Assembly: GCA_965602855.1 (NCBI GenBank)
Contig: CBFCZV010000021.1
Coordinates: forward strand, 1 to 47,948
DNA: 47,948 nt
Direction: 5' to 3'
Source of the DNA: LH-M37 sp965602855
Lineage (GTDB): Bacteria; Pseudomonadota; Gammaproteobacteria; SZUA-229
Shown: positions 33,891 to 44,317 of the stretch, piece by piece
Numbering within the stretch: the stretch's first letter is position 1
Layout: each line of letters starts with the position of its first letter
The notes under the pieces: model-generated
The model's database searches: none
Seen by the model: the letters and a program-made list of their open reading frames with translations, nothing else
Told to the model about the DNA's origin: nothing
Made by a program: the position numbers and the translations under genes

Positions 33891-35780
33891 TTATTTTAGC
33901 CAGCGCTGTAAAATATCAGCCAGCTCAGCCTGCCTAACTGGCTTACCTAAATAATCATCCATACCGGAAGCCAGGCAACGCTCACGATCACCTTCCATGA
34001 CATTAGCTGTCATTGCGATAATAGGCATATGTGCATTACCCGCATGCTGTTCCTGCTCACGCCATGTACGTGTTGCTTCAAAACCATCCATTTCCGGCAT
34101 CTGACAGTCCATTAGTGCTAGATCAAATTTTTCATCCTGCAGACGGTCAATTGCCTCCTTACCGTTTTCAGCCAACACTGGATCCAGACCCAGTTTTTGC
34201 AGCATTTTTTTCGCCACCATCTGATTAATAGGATTATCTTCTACCAGTAATATTTTACCCACGAGCACAACTGGATGATCCGTTTTTTCTGGTAAGGCAG
34301 GCGCTTTTTCTTCTTTAGCAATAGCCATAGGGATAACAAACCAGAATTTTGAACCTTTACCCACTTCACTATCGATACCCAAATTACCGTGCATCATTTC
34401 AACTAGTTGTCGTACAATTGCCAGGCCTAATCCAGTACCACCATATTTACGTGTAGTTGAGCCATCTGCCTGTGAAAATGCCATAAATAACTTTTGATGC
34501 TTGCTCGTGGGGATACCAATACCTGTGTCCTCCACCTCAAAACGTATTAACACTTCCTTTTCATCAAGAAGCTTGAGTTTCACACGTACACTAATACCGC
34601 CCTCAGTTGTGAATTTCATCGCATTGGAAATTAAATTCACCAGCACCTGCCGCATACGTGTAGGATCACCAACAACATTTACAGGCACACGTTTATCAAT
34701 TTCTCTTTTTAAATAGATACCTGCCTGCTCAGCTTTTAACTCATGCAAAACCACCACATCATTAATAATTTCTCTCAAATCAAAAGGAATAGCCTCAAAC
34801 TCCAGCTTGCCTGCCTCTATTTTTGAAAGATCTAGAATATCATTCAAAATTGCCAACAGAGCATCTGCCGACTTATAAGCTACCTGCACATATTCAAGCT
34901 GCGATTCTGTCAGCGGCGTATCCTCCAGCAACTGAAGTGTGCCGATAACTCCATTCATAGGTGTACGAATTTCATGGCTCATATTTGCCAGGAACTCACC
35001 CTTGGTACGGCTCATTTTTTCAGCATGATCTCTGGCCTTCTTTAATTCTTTTTCTATATTTTTTACATATTCTATTTCACTGGTGAGTGATTTATTAAGA
35101 TGATCCATGTCCCTCGATGCACGCGTTAGATTCTCAATCAGTGCTTCATTTTTCAAAGACAGGCTCAACGCATCTGATGAAGATTTATTAATCCGGTAAG
35201 CCGCCAATATAATCGCTCCCAGTAGAAAAGCCGTCATACCCGACAGAGTATAATAAATTTCACCACCGATATAAAAAAGGCGTATGACTAATGGAGCAAG
35301 AATAAAACCAACATAGGCAGAATACACCCATGCAACATTAGAATAACTGATACCACTTGCCGACACTCCGACTAAAATAAATGCAAGAACAATTTGTTCC
35401 ATTTGTTCATGCGGAAACATTAATGCCGAGGTGACACCCCAACCCATGGCAACAAATATCACCATCAGAAAATACCATCTTTTTGCAGTATCGGCAGAAA
35501 AATAAAAATCGTCCCTTCGGTACAGGCCAAGATACTGAATCAGAGCACCGCATAAAGAGAAGAAGGCCATCGTTATTATCCAGACACTCAAAACTAACGA
35601 TGGCAAATCACCCCAAACCAGAACAACCCAGGTTAGTGCCATAAGAAAGCTAACCAGATTATTGAAACCTGAGCTTTCTATTAATCGAATTTCATGAATA
35701 CGATAAACAGTGCCGCTATGGGCGACATCTCCATCTACACTTTCAGATCCAGATAATTTTTTTAGAAACTTAAACATCAA
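33891..35780 (-). CDS. Hybrid sensor histidine kinase with receiver domain
   Basis: 629 residues. About six N-terminal membrane helices (about 40-196) form an integral sensor, followed by a coiled coil (about 205-260). HisKA follows with His269 in MSHEIRTPMNG, then an ATPase domain (NLISNAMKFT, DTGIGIP, GGTGLGLAI) and a C-terminal receiver (ILLVEDNPINQ, phospho-Asp in ALMDCQMPEMDG, Lys in YLGKPV). There is no Hpt domain, so a separate Hpt protein would be needed for onward transfer. The signal is unknown. Confidence 0.93.
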   Translation of the reverse strand: MMFKFLKKLSGSESVDGDVAHSGTVYRIHEIRLIESSGFNNLVSFLMALTWVVLVWGDLPSLVLSVWIITMAFFSLCGALIQYLGLYRRDDFYFSADTAKRWYFLMVIFVAMGWGVTSALMFPHEQMEQIVLAFILVGVSASGISYSNVAWVYSAYVGFILAPLVIRLFYIGGEIYYTLSGMTAFLLGAIILAAYRINKSSSDALSLSLKNEALIENLTRASRDMDHLNKSLTSEIEYVKNIEKELKKARDHAEKMSRTKGEFLANMSHEIRTPMNGVIGTLQLLEDTPLTESQLEYVQVAYKSADALLAILNDILDLSKIEAGKLEFEAIPFDLREIINDVVVLHELKAEQAGIYLKREIDKRVPVNVVGDPTRMRQVLVNLISNAMKFTTEGGISVRVKLKLLDEKEVLIRFEVEDTGIGIPTSKHQKLFMAFSQADGSTTRKYGGTGLGLAIVRQLVEMMHGNLGIDSEVGKGSKFWFVIPMAIAKEEKAPALPEKTDHPVVLVGKILLVEDNPINQMVAKKMLQKLGLDPVLAENGKEAIDRLQDEKFDLALMDCQMPEMDGFEATRTWREQEQHAGNAHMPIIAMTANVMEGDRERCLASGMDDYLGKPVRQAELADILQRWLK

Positions 35781-35853
35781 CCACCAAAATATTTATTAAT
35801 TCATTCACACTACATAGACGAGCGGGCAGCAACCTTCCAGCTATCCAGTAAAA

Positions 35854-37965
35854 TCACACTGCTCCATATTGCTCAGACCGGCCTAACCATCGCCTTATTA
35901 TAGGCTCAACTCTATCAGGCCATTCATATTCAATTCGTGCCGCAGCCTGCTTTACATCTTCCAGCATGAATTCATCTCGCAACACATCCGCAATCCTCAT
36001 TCCAGCTACACCTGTCTGACGCGTACCGAGCACTTCACCAGCCCCTCTCATTTCCAGATCCTTTTGCGCAATAACAAAACCACTATTATTTTCCCGCAAG
36101 ATGGTCAGGCGTTGCTTTGCTCTTGCCGATAACGGCGACATATACATCAACACGCAGGCACTCTGCTTCTCACCACGACCAACACGTCCCCGTAACTGAT
36201 GCAGTTGCGACAAGCCCAGTCGTTCGGCATTTTCAATAACCATTAACGAGGCAGCGGGTACATCTACGCCCACTTCGATAACAGTGGTGGCCACCAGTAA
36301 ACTAATTTCTCCACGTTTAAATTTGGCAACAACCGCATCCTTTTCATCTTGCTTCATTCTTCCATGAACCAGACCTATTTTTAAATCGTGGAGATCTTGA
36401 TTCAGTTTCATGGCAGTTTCTTCCGCCGCCTGGCACTGCAATACTTCAGACTCTTCAACTAGCGTACATACCCAATAGGCCTGCTCGCCTTTCCTGCATG
36501 CATCAGCCACACGTTCAATGACTTCATTTCTTCGCTGATCAGAAAGAACCACCGTTGAAACTTTTTTTCTACCTGCGGGCAATTCATCAATGACTGAACA
36601 ATCCAGGTCTGCATAAACTGTCATCGCCAGACTACGAGGAATAGGCGTTGCTGTCATAATTAATTGATGCGGCACGATATCACCCTGCAAGCCTTTTTCA
36701 CGTAGCGCCAGTCGCTGATGCACGCCAAAACGATGCTGCTCATCAATAATCACCAGTGACAACTTATCAAAATCGACACCTTGTTGAAACAGCGCATGCG
36801 TACCTACAACGATACCAACCTTGCCCTGCCTTATTACTTTCAGTTTTTCTTCTCTTTTTTTACCTTTATCCTTTCCCGTTAACAGCAGGCAATCATTAAA
36901 CCACAAACTAAAGTTCTCAAATAACTGACTCGCCAAAATTTCAGTTGGTGCCATGATCGCCACCTGATTTGAATCACTCACTACAGTCAGTGCCGCACAG
37001 GCAGCAACAGCTGTCTTTCCCGAGCCTACATCACCCTGAAGCAAACGCATCATCGGCTCGGCCTGTTTCAAATCATACGTTATTTCATGAATAACTTTTT
37101 TTTGCGCTCCAGTTAAAACAAAGCCCAATTTATTGATAAATTGTTCAAGAATATTGTCTTTAACTTTGTGAGGCCTTGCTTTATTTTTTCTGGTTTTTTT
37201 CCTAAACTGCATCATGCGCAAACGATGAGCTAAAAGCTCTTCAAAAATCAGTCTGTGCTGAGCTGGATGCTTCACCTCTTCAATACTACTTAAGGAAATG
37301 CCAGTATCAGGATGATGCACCAGTTTTAATGCCTGAGATAAATTCGGAAAAGTTTTTTCCTGCAACAAAGGCTCTGGCAGCCACTCAGGTACAGAATTAT
37401 CACTCAGCCTTGCTAATACCTGCTCAGTCAGGCTTCTCAAAAGAGCTTGATGCACACCATCGGTTTTTGGATAAACAGGCGTCAATGCATCCTTGACCGG
37501 CAGTGACTCATGCTCAGCAAGCTGCTGATATTCTGGATGCGTTATTTCAAAACTATTAGCACCATGGCGAACTTCACCAAAGCAACGTACACGCTTACCC
37601 GCTGAAAGATTCGTCTGCTGACTTGCATTGAAGTAAAAGAACCGTAGAACAATACCTCCAGTGCCATCTGATAAGTAACAAATCAATGATCGTCCACTGC
37701 CTGCTTTATTTTTTCCCCAGCCCCTGCTTTTACGACTATAGCGAATCTCACTATGTTCGATCACGCCTTCGATAACGGCTTGCTGCCCGACCTGCAATGC
37801 GCCGATTGGCACAACTCTGGTGCGATCTTCATACCTCAAAGGCAAATGGAACAACACATCCTGTATTGTATGAAGCCCCAGCTTCTCAAGTTTGATGGCG
37901 ACCGCCGGACCCACTCCCTTCAGCGTCTGCACCGACTGATATTCAAAAGCCTCAGCCTTAGTCAT
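35854..37965 (-). CDS. recG: ATP-dependent DNA helicase RecG
   Basis: 703 residues. An N-terminal wedge/OB domain (about 1-220) is followed by superfamily 2 helicase motifs: Walker A LLQGDVGSGKTAVAA, motif II IIDEQHRFGV, motif III TATPIPRSLA, LVHGRMKQDEKDAVV, ATTVIEVGVDVP and QLRGRVGRGE. RecG reverses stalled forks and processes recombination intermediates. The ridA gene lies 59 bases upstream on the same strand, a conserved neighbourhood in gammaproteobacteria. Confidence 0.97.
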   Translation of the reverse strand: MTKAEAFEYQSVQTLKGVGPAVAIKLEKLGLHTIQDVLFHLPLRYEDRTRVVPIGALQVGQQAVIEGVIEHSEIRYSRKSRGWGKNKAGSGRSLICYLSDGTGGIVLRFFYFNASQQTNLSAGKRVRCFGEVRHGANSFEITHPEYQQLAEHESLPVKDALTPVYPKTDGVHQALLRSLTEQVLARLSDNSVPEWLPEPLLQEKTFPNLSQALKLVHHPDTGISLSSIEEVKHPAQHRLIFEELLAHRLRMMQFRKKTRKNKARPHKVKDNILEQFINKLGFVLTGAQKKVIHEITYDLKQAEPMMRLLQGDVGSGKTAVAACAALTVVSDSNQVAIMAPTEILASQLFENFSLWFNDCLLLTGKDKGKKREEKLKVIRQGKVGIVVGTHALFQQGVDFDKLSLVIIDEQHRFGVHQRLALREKGLQGDIVPHQLIMTATPIPRSLAMTVYADLDCSVIDELPAGRKKVSTVVLSDQRRNEVIERVADACRKGEQAYWVCTLVEESEVLQCQAAEETAMKLNQDLHDLKIGLVHGRMKQDEKDAVVAKFKRGEISLLVATTVIEVGVDVPAASLMVIENAERLGLSQLHQLRGRVGRGEKQSACVLMYMSPLSARAKQRLTILRENNSGFVIAQKDLEMRGAGEVLGTRQTGVAGMRIADVLRDEFMLEDVKQAAARIEYEWPDRVEPIIRRWLGRSEQYGAV

Positions 37966-38024
37966 GATTTTGTGAAATATTCTAAATTATTGCTGATAAT
38001 AAATAACAATATATCAACGATAAA

Positions 38025-38411
38025 TTAATTATCTAACTCCATTACCGCATCCATCTCAACACCCGCATCTTTGGGTAAGGCGGCCACACCAATCGCAGCT
38101 CTTGCCGGATACGGTTCTGTGAAATATTCAGCCATAACTTCATTGACCATTGCAAAATTGCCAAGATCAATCAGGAAAATATTGAGTTTGGCAATATCCG
38201 ACAAGTCACCGCCTGCTGCATTAGCCACTGCCCGCAAATTATCAAACACTCGACGAATCTGCATTTCAATATTACCTTCGACCATTTCCATGGTTTCTGG
38301 TATCAACGGAATCTGCCCTGACATATAAACAGTCTTACCAACTTTTACTGCCTGTGAATAGGTGCCAATGGCCTTTGGTGCATCATTGGTTGAAATAATA
38401 TCTCTGCTCAT
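38025..38411 (-). CDS. ridA: RidA-family enamine/imine deaminase
   Basis: 128 residues from the ATG at 38411; the upstream TTG at 38438 only adds nine non-conserved residues. RidA hydrolyses reactive 2-aminoacrylate and related imines. Conserved segments are APKAIGTYSQAVKVG, VYMSGQIPL, ANAAGGDLSDIAKLNIFL and the catalytic-Arg region EPYPARAAIGVAALPKDAGV. It lies between a c-di-GMP protein gene and recG on the minus strand. Confidence 0.94.
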   Translation of the reverse strand: MSRDIISTNDAPKAIGTYSQAVKVGKTVYMSGQIPLIPETMEMVEGNIEMQIRRVFDNLRAVANAAGGDLSDIAKLNIFLIDLGNFAMVNEVMAEYFTEPYPARAAIGVAALPKDAGVEMDAVMELDN

Positions 38412-38515
38412 TAGCCTGCTCTCTTGTATAAGTGACAATGACTATATTACATCACTTTTTCCTGCTTATTCCAACACTAGAACTTCTTAATCATAAATTC
38501 ATGATTGTGTCTATC

Positions 38516-41296
38516 TCATGCAATCAACAACATTTTTTCCTTACACAAAGCCTCAAGCTCATCAGCTGGAATCGGTCTGCTGAAATGATAGCCCTGAACT
38601 TCATCACAGCCATGCTCCCTGAGATAATTTAACTGATCTTCCGTCTCCACACCCTCTGCCAGCACTTTAAGATCCATACAGTGCCCCAGAGCCACGATCA
38701 AATTAATCATATCATCTCCATTTTTATCTACGGCAATATCGCTAACAAAGCTCCTGTCTATTTTTAATCTATTAATTGGAAAACGCTTTAAATAACTTAA
38801 TGATGAATAACCAGTACCAAAATCATCAATCGACAGCTCAACACCCATATCATGAAATTCATTCAAAGTATCAATGGTTGATTTTGTGTCATGCATAATA
38901 ATGCTTTCTGTTAATTCGAGATCTATTCGACTGGCATCCACACCTGTCTTTATTAAAATAGTTCGAACCGTCTCCGCCAAATCAGTCTTCCAGAATTGCC
39001 GTGCTGACAAATTAATGGCCATTCTCAATGGAGGACAACCAGTACTCTGCCACCTTATGAGCTGCTGACAGGCCGTTTCCAATATCCATTCCCCTATAGG
39101 AATAATTAAGCCCGTTTCTTCTGCAAGCCCAATGAATTTATCAGGGTAGATTAAACCAAATTCTGGATGCTGCCATCGTATCAAGGCTTCAACCGCAATC
39201 ATTTCTCCTGTCGCTATGGAATATTGTGGCTGGTAATGAAGCACCATCTCGTTCTTTTCCAGCGCGTGACGCAAGTAGGTTTCCATACTCAATCGTTCAT
39301 GAGCATCACTGGTTAAATCCGAAGTGTAGAACTGAAAATTATTTCGACCTAATGATTTTGCGCGATACATTGCAGTATCTGCATTACGCAGCAGTGTCTC
39401 TGAATCATGCGCGTCATCAGGGTAGATACTAATACCTATACTGGCACCAATAAAGATCTCATGCTCACCTATATCAAATGGCTCTAAAAATAGCTCAAGA
39501 ACGTTTTCTGCAAAATGTGTCGCATCAGTCTTATTTTTAAGAGAACCAATAATTAGTACAAATTCATCGCCGCCAAGACGCGCAATGGTATCCTCATCTC
39601 GAATATGATCACTCATACGCGCCGTTACTTTTTTTAGCAATTCATCACCAAAAGCATGGCCCAGCGAGTCATTGATATTTTTAAACATATCAAGATCAAT
39701 AAACATAACAGCCACTTTTTGATCGTGGCGTTTTGCCACCTGTAACTCATGCTCAAGTCGAGTATTACACAGTAAACGATTTGGAAGATTCGTTAACGGA
39801 TCGTGATGAGCTAGATGCTCAAGTTGATACTCTGTTTCCTTGATACTGCTTATATCTGTAAATACACCGACATACTGGATAACCTTATCACGATCATTCT
39901 TAAAACTATTGATGCTGAGGAGTTCGGTATATAGCTCTCCATTCTTACGGCGATTCTGTATCTCACCACTCCAGCACCCATCACCCTCTATCGACAGCCA
40001 CATATTTTGATAAAAATCGGCATCGTGTCTGCCTGAATTAAGTATCGAGGGATTCTTGCCTATCACCTCATCTTCTGTGTAACCAGTAATGTCACAGAAT
40101 GCACTATTAATACTGACAATACGCGGATCAGAATTTGTCACAAATATGCCTTCCGATGTATTCTCAAAAACTATTGCCGCCTGGTTTAGCCTCTGCTGTC
40201 GACGCGCAATTTCTTTTACCATTCGATTAAAGCCGTTCACCATTCCATCTAATTCTTTGAGTGATGATGATATTTTTGATGGTGCAAAATCCTGTTTTGC
40301 TATTCGATCAAAATCATTTGAAATTAGCTCAATAGCTATAACGATACGCCGGACAACATGCATACCTAAAATCAGAAATATAATAACAATGACTGCACCA
40401 ACTGCTGACAACTTAAAAATTAACTCTCTTATTGGCTGCAAAATATTTTTCTTATCAATTTCAGTCACCACAGTCCAGCCTAAATCATTAATTAGCGTTG
40501 ACGCACCAAAAACCCGTTTACCCGCTATGCCTTTATAGCTCTGTCCAGCATCCCATGGCTGATCATTAATAACTGCATTTATCAGGGGCAGCATGCTTAC
40601 ATCATCAGCCACCTTAAACTGCCCTTCCACTGGTTCCACAAGTAACATGCCATTAGCATCGACAATATATGAGGTCATTGCATCCCTGCCCATATTTTCC
40701 TCAATACTTTTCCATAAAATTCCGGCATCAACTTCTGCCAATAAAATAGCGATGGGTTCTCCAGCATTGCTAACTGGTACGGCTATGGTAAAAAAGACAC
40801 CTTCAGAATGACGTCTCGTCGCTCCAATATAAATTTTTCCCTGTTTTGGAATAGATAATTCATCTCTGAACACAGAAGACATACTGTCCCAATGCTCTTG
40901 CATCGCTGACAGCGATGCCTTCCCTACATCATAGGTCTCACGTCCTGCAATAATCTGACCATCAGGTTTTAATAACAATAAAATATGGATAGCAGATTCA
41001 CGACTTAGCACTTTTTTGAGCAAGCTATACAGCAAAACCTCATCCTGATCATGTGACAAGGTGTAGGCCATGGGATCACTTTTATTTTCCAGCATCGTCG
41101 TCAGGCGCAACACTTCCTGTTCAACACCACTATGAACCATATCCTGAAGCACTTTTTCCTGCTCTAGGGAACGCTCTAACAGAATATTATAAAATACTAA
41201 ACTTCCCCAGCTCAGCAACATCACAAGCGGCAGGAACACCACTAGAAGAATCAGACCGTACCAGGCCTTTTTGATCGACAGACTAAACTTTATCAT
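38516..41296 (-). CDS. Membrane dCACHE-HAMP-PAS-GGDEF-EAL c-di-GMP protein
   Basis: 926 residues. Membrane helix 1 (about 12-36), a periplasmic double-CACHE sensor (about 40-290), helix 2 (about 296-314), HAMP, PAS (about 372-485), GGDEF at 575-579 with an RxxD inhibitory site (RDED) five residues before it, then EAL at 703-705. The phosphodiesterase motifs (NLSARQFWK, DDFGTGYSSLSYL, ELTESIIM) are complete. Both cyclase and phosphodiesterase may be active. The CACHE domain suggests a small-molecule ligand. Confidence 0.93.
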   Translation of the reverse strand: MIKFSLSIKKAWYGLILLVVFLPLVMLLSWGSLVFYNILLERSLEQEKVLQDMVHSGVEQEVLRLTTMLENKSDPMAYTLSHDQDEVLLYSLLKKVLSRESAIHILLLLKPDGQIIAGRETYDVGKASLSAMQEHWDSMSSVFRDELSIPKQGKIYIGATRRHSEGVFFTIAVPVSNAGEPIAILLAEVDAGILWKSIEENMGRDAMTSYIVDANGMLLVEPVEGQFKVADDVSMLPLINAVINDQPWDAGQSYKGIAGKRVFGASTLINDLGWTVVTEIDKKNILQPIRELIFKLSAVGAVIVIIFLILGMHVVRRIVIAIELISNDFDRIAKQDFAPSKISSSLKELDGMVNGFNRMVKEIARRQQRLNQAAIVFENTSEGIFVTNSDPRIVSINSAFCDITGYTEDEVIGKNPSILNSGRHDADFYQNMWLSIEGDGCWSGEIQNRRKNGELYTELLSINSFKNDRDKVIQYVGVFTDISSIKETEYQLEHLAHHDPLTNLPNRLLCNTRLEHELQVAKRHDQKVAVMFIDLDMFKNINDSLGHAFGDELLKKVTARMSDHIRDEDTIARLGGDEFVLIIGSLKNKTDATHFAENVLELFLEPFDIGEHEIFIGASIGISIYPDDAHDSETLLRNADTAMYRAKSLGRNNFQFYTSDLTSDAHERLSMETYLRHALEKNEMVLHYQPQYSIATGEMIAVEALIRWQHPEFGLIYPDKFIGLAEETGLIIPIGEWILETACQQLIRWQSTGCPPLRMAINLSARQFWKTDLAETVRTILIKTGVDASRIDLELTESIIMHDTKSTIDTLNEFHDMGVELSIDDFGTGYSSLSYLKRFPINRLKIDRSFVSDIAVDKNGDDMINLIVALGHCMDLKVLAEGVETEDQLNYLREHGCDEVQGYHFSRPIPADELEALCKEKMLLIA

Positions 41297-41422
41297 TAAC
41301 TCTTTTTTTGTAAGGTTAGCCTATGAGAGTAGCAGCTATTATGAAGAACACTTGTGATATGCGTCATTTATAAAAACTGTGTTTTAGAGATAACAAAGGC
41401 ATCCAGATCTAAAAGTATCTCG

Positions 41423-41944
41423 TCACTGAAGCAATAGCCAATCCAGTATAAAATCAGCAATTTCAGACGGATTATTCATATCAATCAAGGGCAAGCTACC
41501 TGTCTCGATATTCTCATCTGAGGCAACAGCCAGAATATTATCATCAGAAGGGAAAATTAAATCCTTGTTTGTTGACGGCCTGTGTAATTCTATTTTTGGA
41601 AAAGACAAATGCCGATAACCTTCAACCAGTACCAGATCAACAGTTTCAAGATTCAGACTGTTGACCAGATCTTCCAATATCGGTTCACTGCCTACTGGTG
41701 TTTCTGTCATCAGCGCTCGCCGATAATTTGATGCAATCAACATCTGTTCAGCACCCGCTTTACGTAATTCGTAGCTATCCTTGCCCGGCTTATCAATATC
41801 AAAATCATGGTGCGCATGCTTTATCATGGCAACACGTAGTCCTTTCTCTTTTAACAGGGGCAGTAATTTAACTAATAATGCAGTCTTCCCTGTACCACTA
41901 TAGGCAGAAAACCCTAGCACCGGCTTTTTAAATTCTGTATTCAT
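41423..41944 (-). CDS. mobB: Molybdopterin-guanine dinucleotide synthesis protein MobB
   Basis: 173 residues. P-loop GTPase motif AYSGTGKTALLVKLL at the N-terminus, then VAMIKHAHHDFDIDKPGKDS with the family's KHxHHDF signature, and LVLVEGYRHLSFPKIELHR. MobB assists MobA in attaching GMP to molybdopterin. No mobA gene is adjacent, and the moaCDE genes are about 18 kb away. It is divergent from the tetraheme cytochrome gene. Confidence 0.93.
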   Translation of the reverse strand: MNTEFKKPVLGFSAYSGTGKTALLVKLLPLLKEKGLRVAMIKHAHHDFDIDKPGKDSYELRKAGAEQMLIASNYRRALMTETPVGSEPILEDLVNSLNLETVDLVLVEGYRHLSFPKIELHRPSTNKDLIFPSDDNILAVASDENIETGSLPLIDMNNPSEIADFILDWLLLQ

Positions 41945-42073
41945 AATCCTCGCTCTTATCTCAACACTTACAATAAATAAACATAAATTCTAAAAATTCA
42001 TAACAAACAACATAGACTTTTTATGATAAGACCTCTATTCTTTGTGTGTCTAAATGCACAAAGTCAGAAACAT

Positions 42074-42730
42074 ATGAAACTCAGCAAGCTTAGTTTGATT
42101 CTGTTTCTCGTCAGTAATATGTTATCTGGCAATGGATTTGCAAATGAGGCACATATTAAGAACGAGTCTATCAGTAAATCAGAAATCGTACCGCCGCTAC
42201 AACAGGCCTTAGGAAAAGACGTTCTCGATAAGGCCATGTCCTCTGGAGAATATCGCTATACTGGTAATGCCAAGTGTCGCCTCTGTCACCGAGATTTTTT
42301 TCTTGGCAGAAAGGGTGATGTACATGACCATGCTTATGAAAAACTGGTTGCCACCAAGCCAGAATATACAGAAAATCCTCGTTGTCTTAACTGCCATACA
42401 ACAGGTCATGGCGTGAAAACTGGCTTCGTCAACATGAAAAAAACACCTCGACTTGCCAATGTTCAGTGTGAAGGCTGTCATGGGCCAGGGAGTGTACATA
42501 TCAAACGTCAGGTTACAAAGATGCCGACTGGCGGCATTAGTCAGGTCGACAAGAAACCCAAAGTCGTCACAGGAGGCTTTTTAGCTGGAACTGACAAGCC
42601 TAAGCTACTCAGAAAAATGTGTACCGGCTGTCATACAGAACGATGGAAAGGCGGCCTTCATGATCTGGACGAGGACTACAATAGTTATAAGACAGCCAAG
42701 CCCTCCAACACAAGCACGGAGAAGCCTTAG
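42074..42730 (+). CDS. Periplasmic tetraheme cytochrome c (cytochrome c554-like)
   Basis: 218 residues from the ATG at 42074, which gives a clean signal peptide (MKLSKLSLILFLVSNMLSGN...FA); an in-frame ATG at 42023 would add 17 residues. Four CxxCH sites lie at 68-72 (CRLCH), 104-108 (CLNCH), 132-136 (CEGCH) and 183-187 (CTGCH). The CHGPGSVHI segment and spacing resemble the cytochrome c554/NapC-type multihaem family. The GGDEF gene starts two bases after its stop, so the two are almost surely cotranscribed. Confidence 0.83.
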   Translation: MKLSKLSLILFLVSNMLSGNGFANEAHIKNESISKSEIVPPLQQALGKDVLDKAMSSGEYRYTGNAKCRLCHRDFFLGRKGDVHDHAYEKLVATKPEYTENPRCLNCHTTGHGVKTGFVNMKKTPRLANVQCEGCHGPGSVHIKRQVTKMPTGGISQVDKKPKVVTGGFLAGTDKPKLLRKMCTGCHTERWKGGLHDLDEDYNSYKTAKPSNTSTEKP

Positions 42731-42732
42731 AC

Positions 42733-44304
42733 ATGGGAGATGAGCAAGTCCAAATGGGGTTTCTTAGACGACACAACATTGTCTTACAGCTCTTGTTTCT
42801 CATCATTGCACTTTCATCAATCGCTTACTACAACTACATCACGCAAAAACAGGTATTGGAAGAACAGTTAAAAGTCGATACTGAGAATATCGTGCAGGCA
42901 ATGCGAGCCAGCATTAATAAGTTTAGCGACATCAATAAGGCTCTTAGCCTGCAGAACCGTATCAGAGATATTTCACTTGGATTAGATATCTTTGAGTTCC
43001 GTTTTCTCGACAGCAACGGCATCATCATCAATTCCATGTTCAACGATGAAATAGGAAAACACTTTCAACGTCCCGGCCTTGATTTAAAAAACATAACCTC
43101 CACCAGACAGGGCAAGTTCTATGTTGATGAGCGTGACTTCACGGCGGTACTTGCTGCTTCTCATCCGGTATTTAAGAACGATAAATTAATCGGCGTACTT
43201 GACCTGGCCATAGATATCACTGAGTTTGATTACCCGATAGAGGATCAAAAGAGCACTATACTACGCCGCATGAAAGTCGACATCAGCAACCTGCTTAGTG
43301 CAATGGCCGGCTCCATCAGCAATAATCTGACAGTACTTGAAGCTCTTGATTACGACGATTATCTTGAAAATTATATCCAGAAAACACTGAATATTATTCA
43401 GGTTACTATCATGGACGAGCAAGGCAAAGTTTATGCCAGTAGCGATACACAGCAGAAGGGCAAACTAATGTCTATTCAGGAAACACCGCCACGATCTCTA
43501 TTGAGAAATGGCAAGCAACCTGTCTACCGAATTATGGCACACCTAAATCCCTCTCAGCAGGAGAGCGAAAAATTATTATTGATGATTGATGCGGAACCTT
43601 ATATCGCAAATGAAAAAAGACTTCTGATTACAGCCTTGGCCACTGGTTTTTTGATTATCATTTTTTCAATAATTATTGTCTATTCCATTTATCGCATCAA
43701 TCTGGATCGTGACCGCAAGGAAATGATACGTCTTGAAAGGAAAGTAAAAGAACGTACTGCTGAAATAGAACAGATGAGTAAAACAGATAAATTAACCGGG
43801 CTTGCCAACCGAATGTATCTGGATGACCAGTTGGAGATAGAGTTCAAACGTGCCACACGCCACGGACATCAACTAGTTCTATTGGTTGTCGATCTAGATC
43901 ACTTCAAACGCGTCAACGATACCTATGGCCATCTGGGTGGAGATGCAGTTCTCAAAGAAGTAGGTAAACGACTGAGAGAAACACTACGCCAGACTGACTT
44001 TGTGGGTCGTTACGGGGGGGAAGAGTTTGTTATTATTCTCCCTGAAACATCGCTTGAAAACACTTTACCTATTGCCGACAACTTAAGAAAATTAATTGCA
44101 GCTACACCCGTAAGCTTTGAACGTGATGAGCTTATAGTTAACGCCAGTATCGGAGTTGCTGATTTTCGACCTGACACGCATAAAAAGTTTGAAGATATTT
44201 TTGCTCTTTCTGATGATGCCCTTTATTACGCCAAAGAAAATGGTCGTAATTGTGTTGCCTTTATCGATACTGATAATAACACTCCACGCATCTACAAAAG
44301 TTAA
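42733..44304 (+). CDS. Membrane diguanylate cyclase (GGDEF) paired with a tetraheme cytochrome
   Basis: 523 residues. Membrane helix 1 (about 16-35), a periplasmic sensor of about 260 residues, helix 2 (about 297-320), a coiled coil and a GGDEF domain with active motif GGEEF at 428-432. The RxxD inhibitory site (RQTD, 419-422) lies five residues before it. No EAL domain, so it should make c-di-GMP. The periplasmic domain has no CxxCH itself. The cytochrome gene two bases upstream could supply its redox signal. Confidence 0.92.
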   Translation: MGDEQVQMGFLRRHNIVLQLLFLIIALSSIAYYNYITQKQVLEEQLKVDTENIVQAMRASINKFSDINKALSLQNRIRDISLGLDIFEFRFLDSNGIIINSMFNDEIGKHFQRPGLDLKNITSTRQGKFYVDERDFTAVLAASHPVFKNDKLIGVLDLAIDITEFDYPIEDQKSTILRRMKVDISNLLSAMAGSISNNLTVLEALDYDDYLENYIQKTLNIIQVTIMDEQGKVYASSDTQQKGKLMSIQETPPRSLLRNGKQPVYRIMAHLNPSQQESEKLLLMIDAEPYIANEKRLLITALATGFLIIIFSIIIVYSIYRINLDRDRKEMIRLERKVKERTAEIEQMSKTDKLTGLANRMYLDDQLEIEFKRATRHGHQLVLLVVDLDHFKRVNDTYGHLGGDAVLKEVGKRLRETLRQTDFVGRYGGEEFVIILPETSLENTLPIADNLRKLIAATPVSFERDELIVNASIGVADFRPDTHKKFEDIFALSDDALYYAKENGRNCVAFIDTDNNTPRIYKS

Positions 44305-44317
44305 CTACTCTCCAGCT

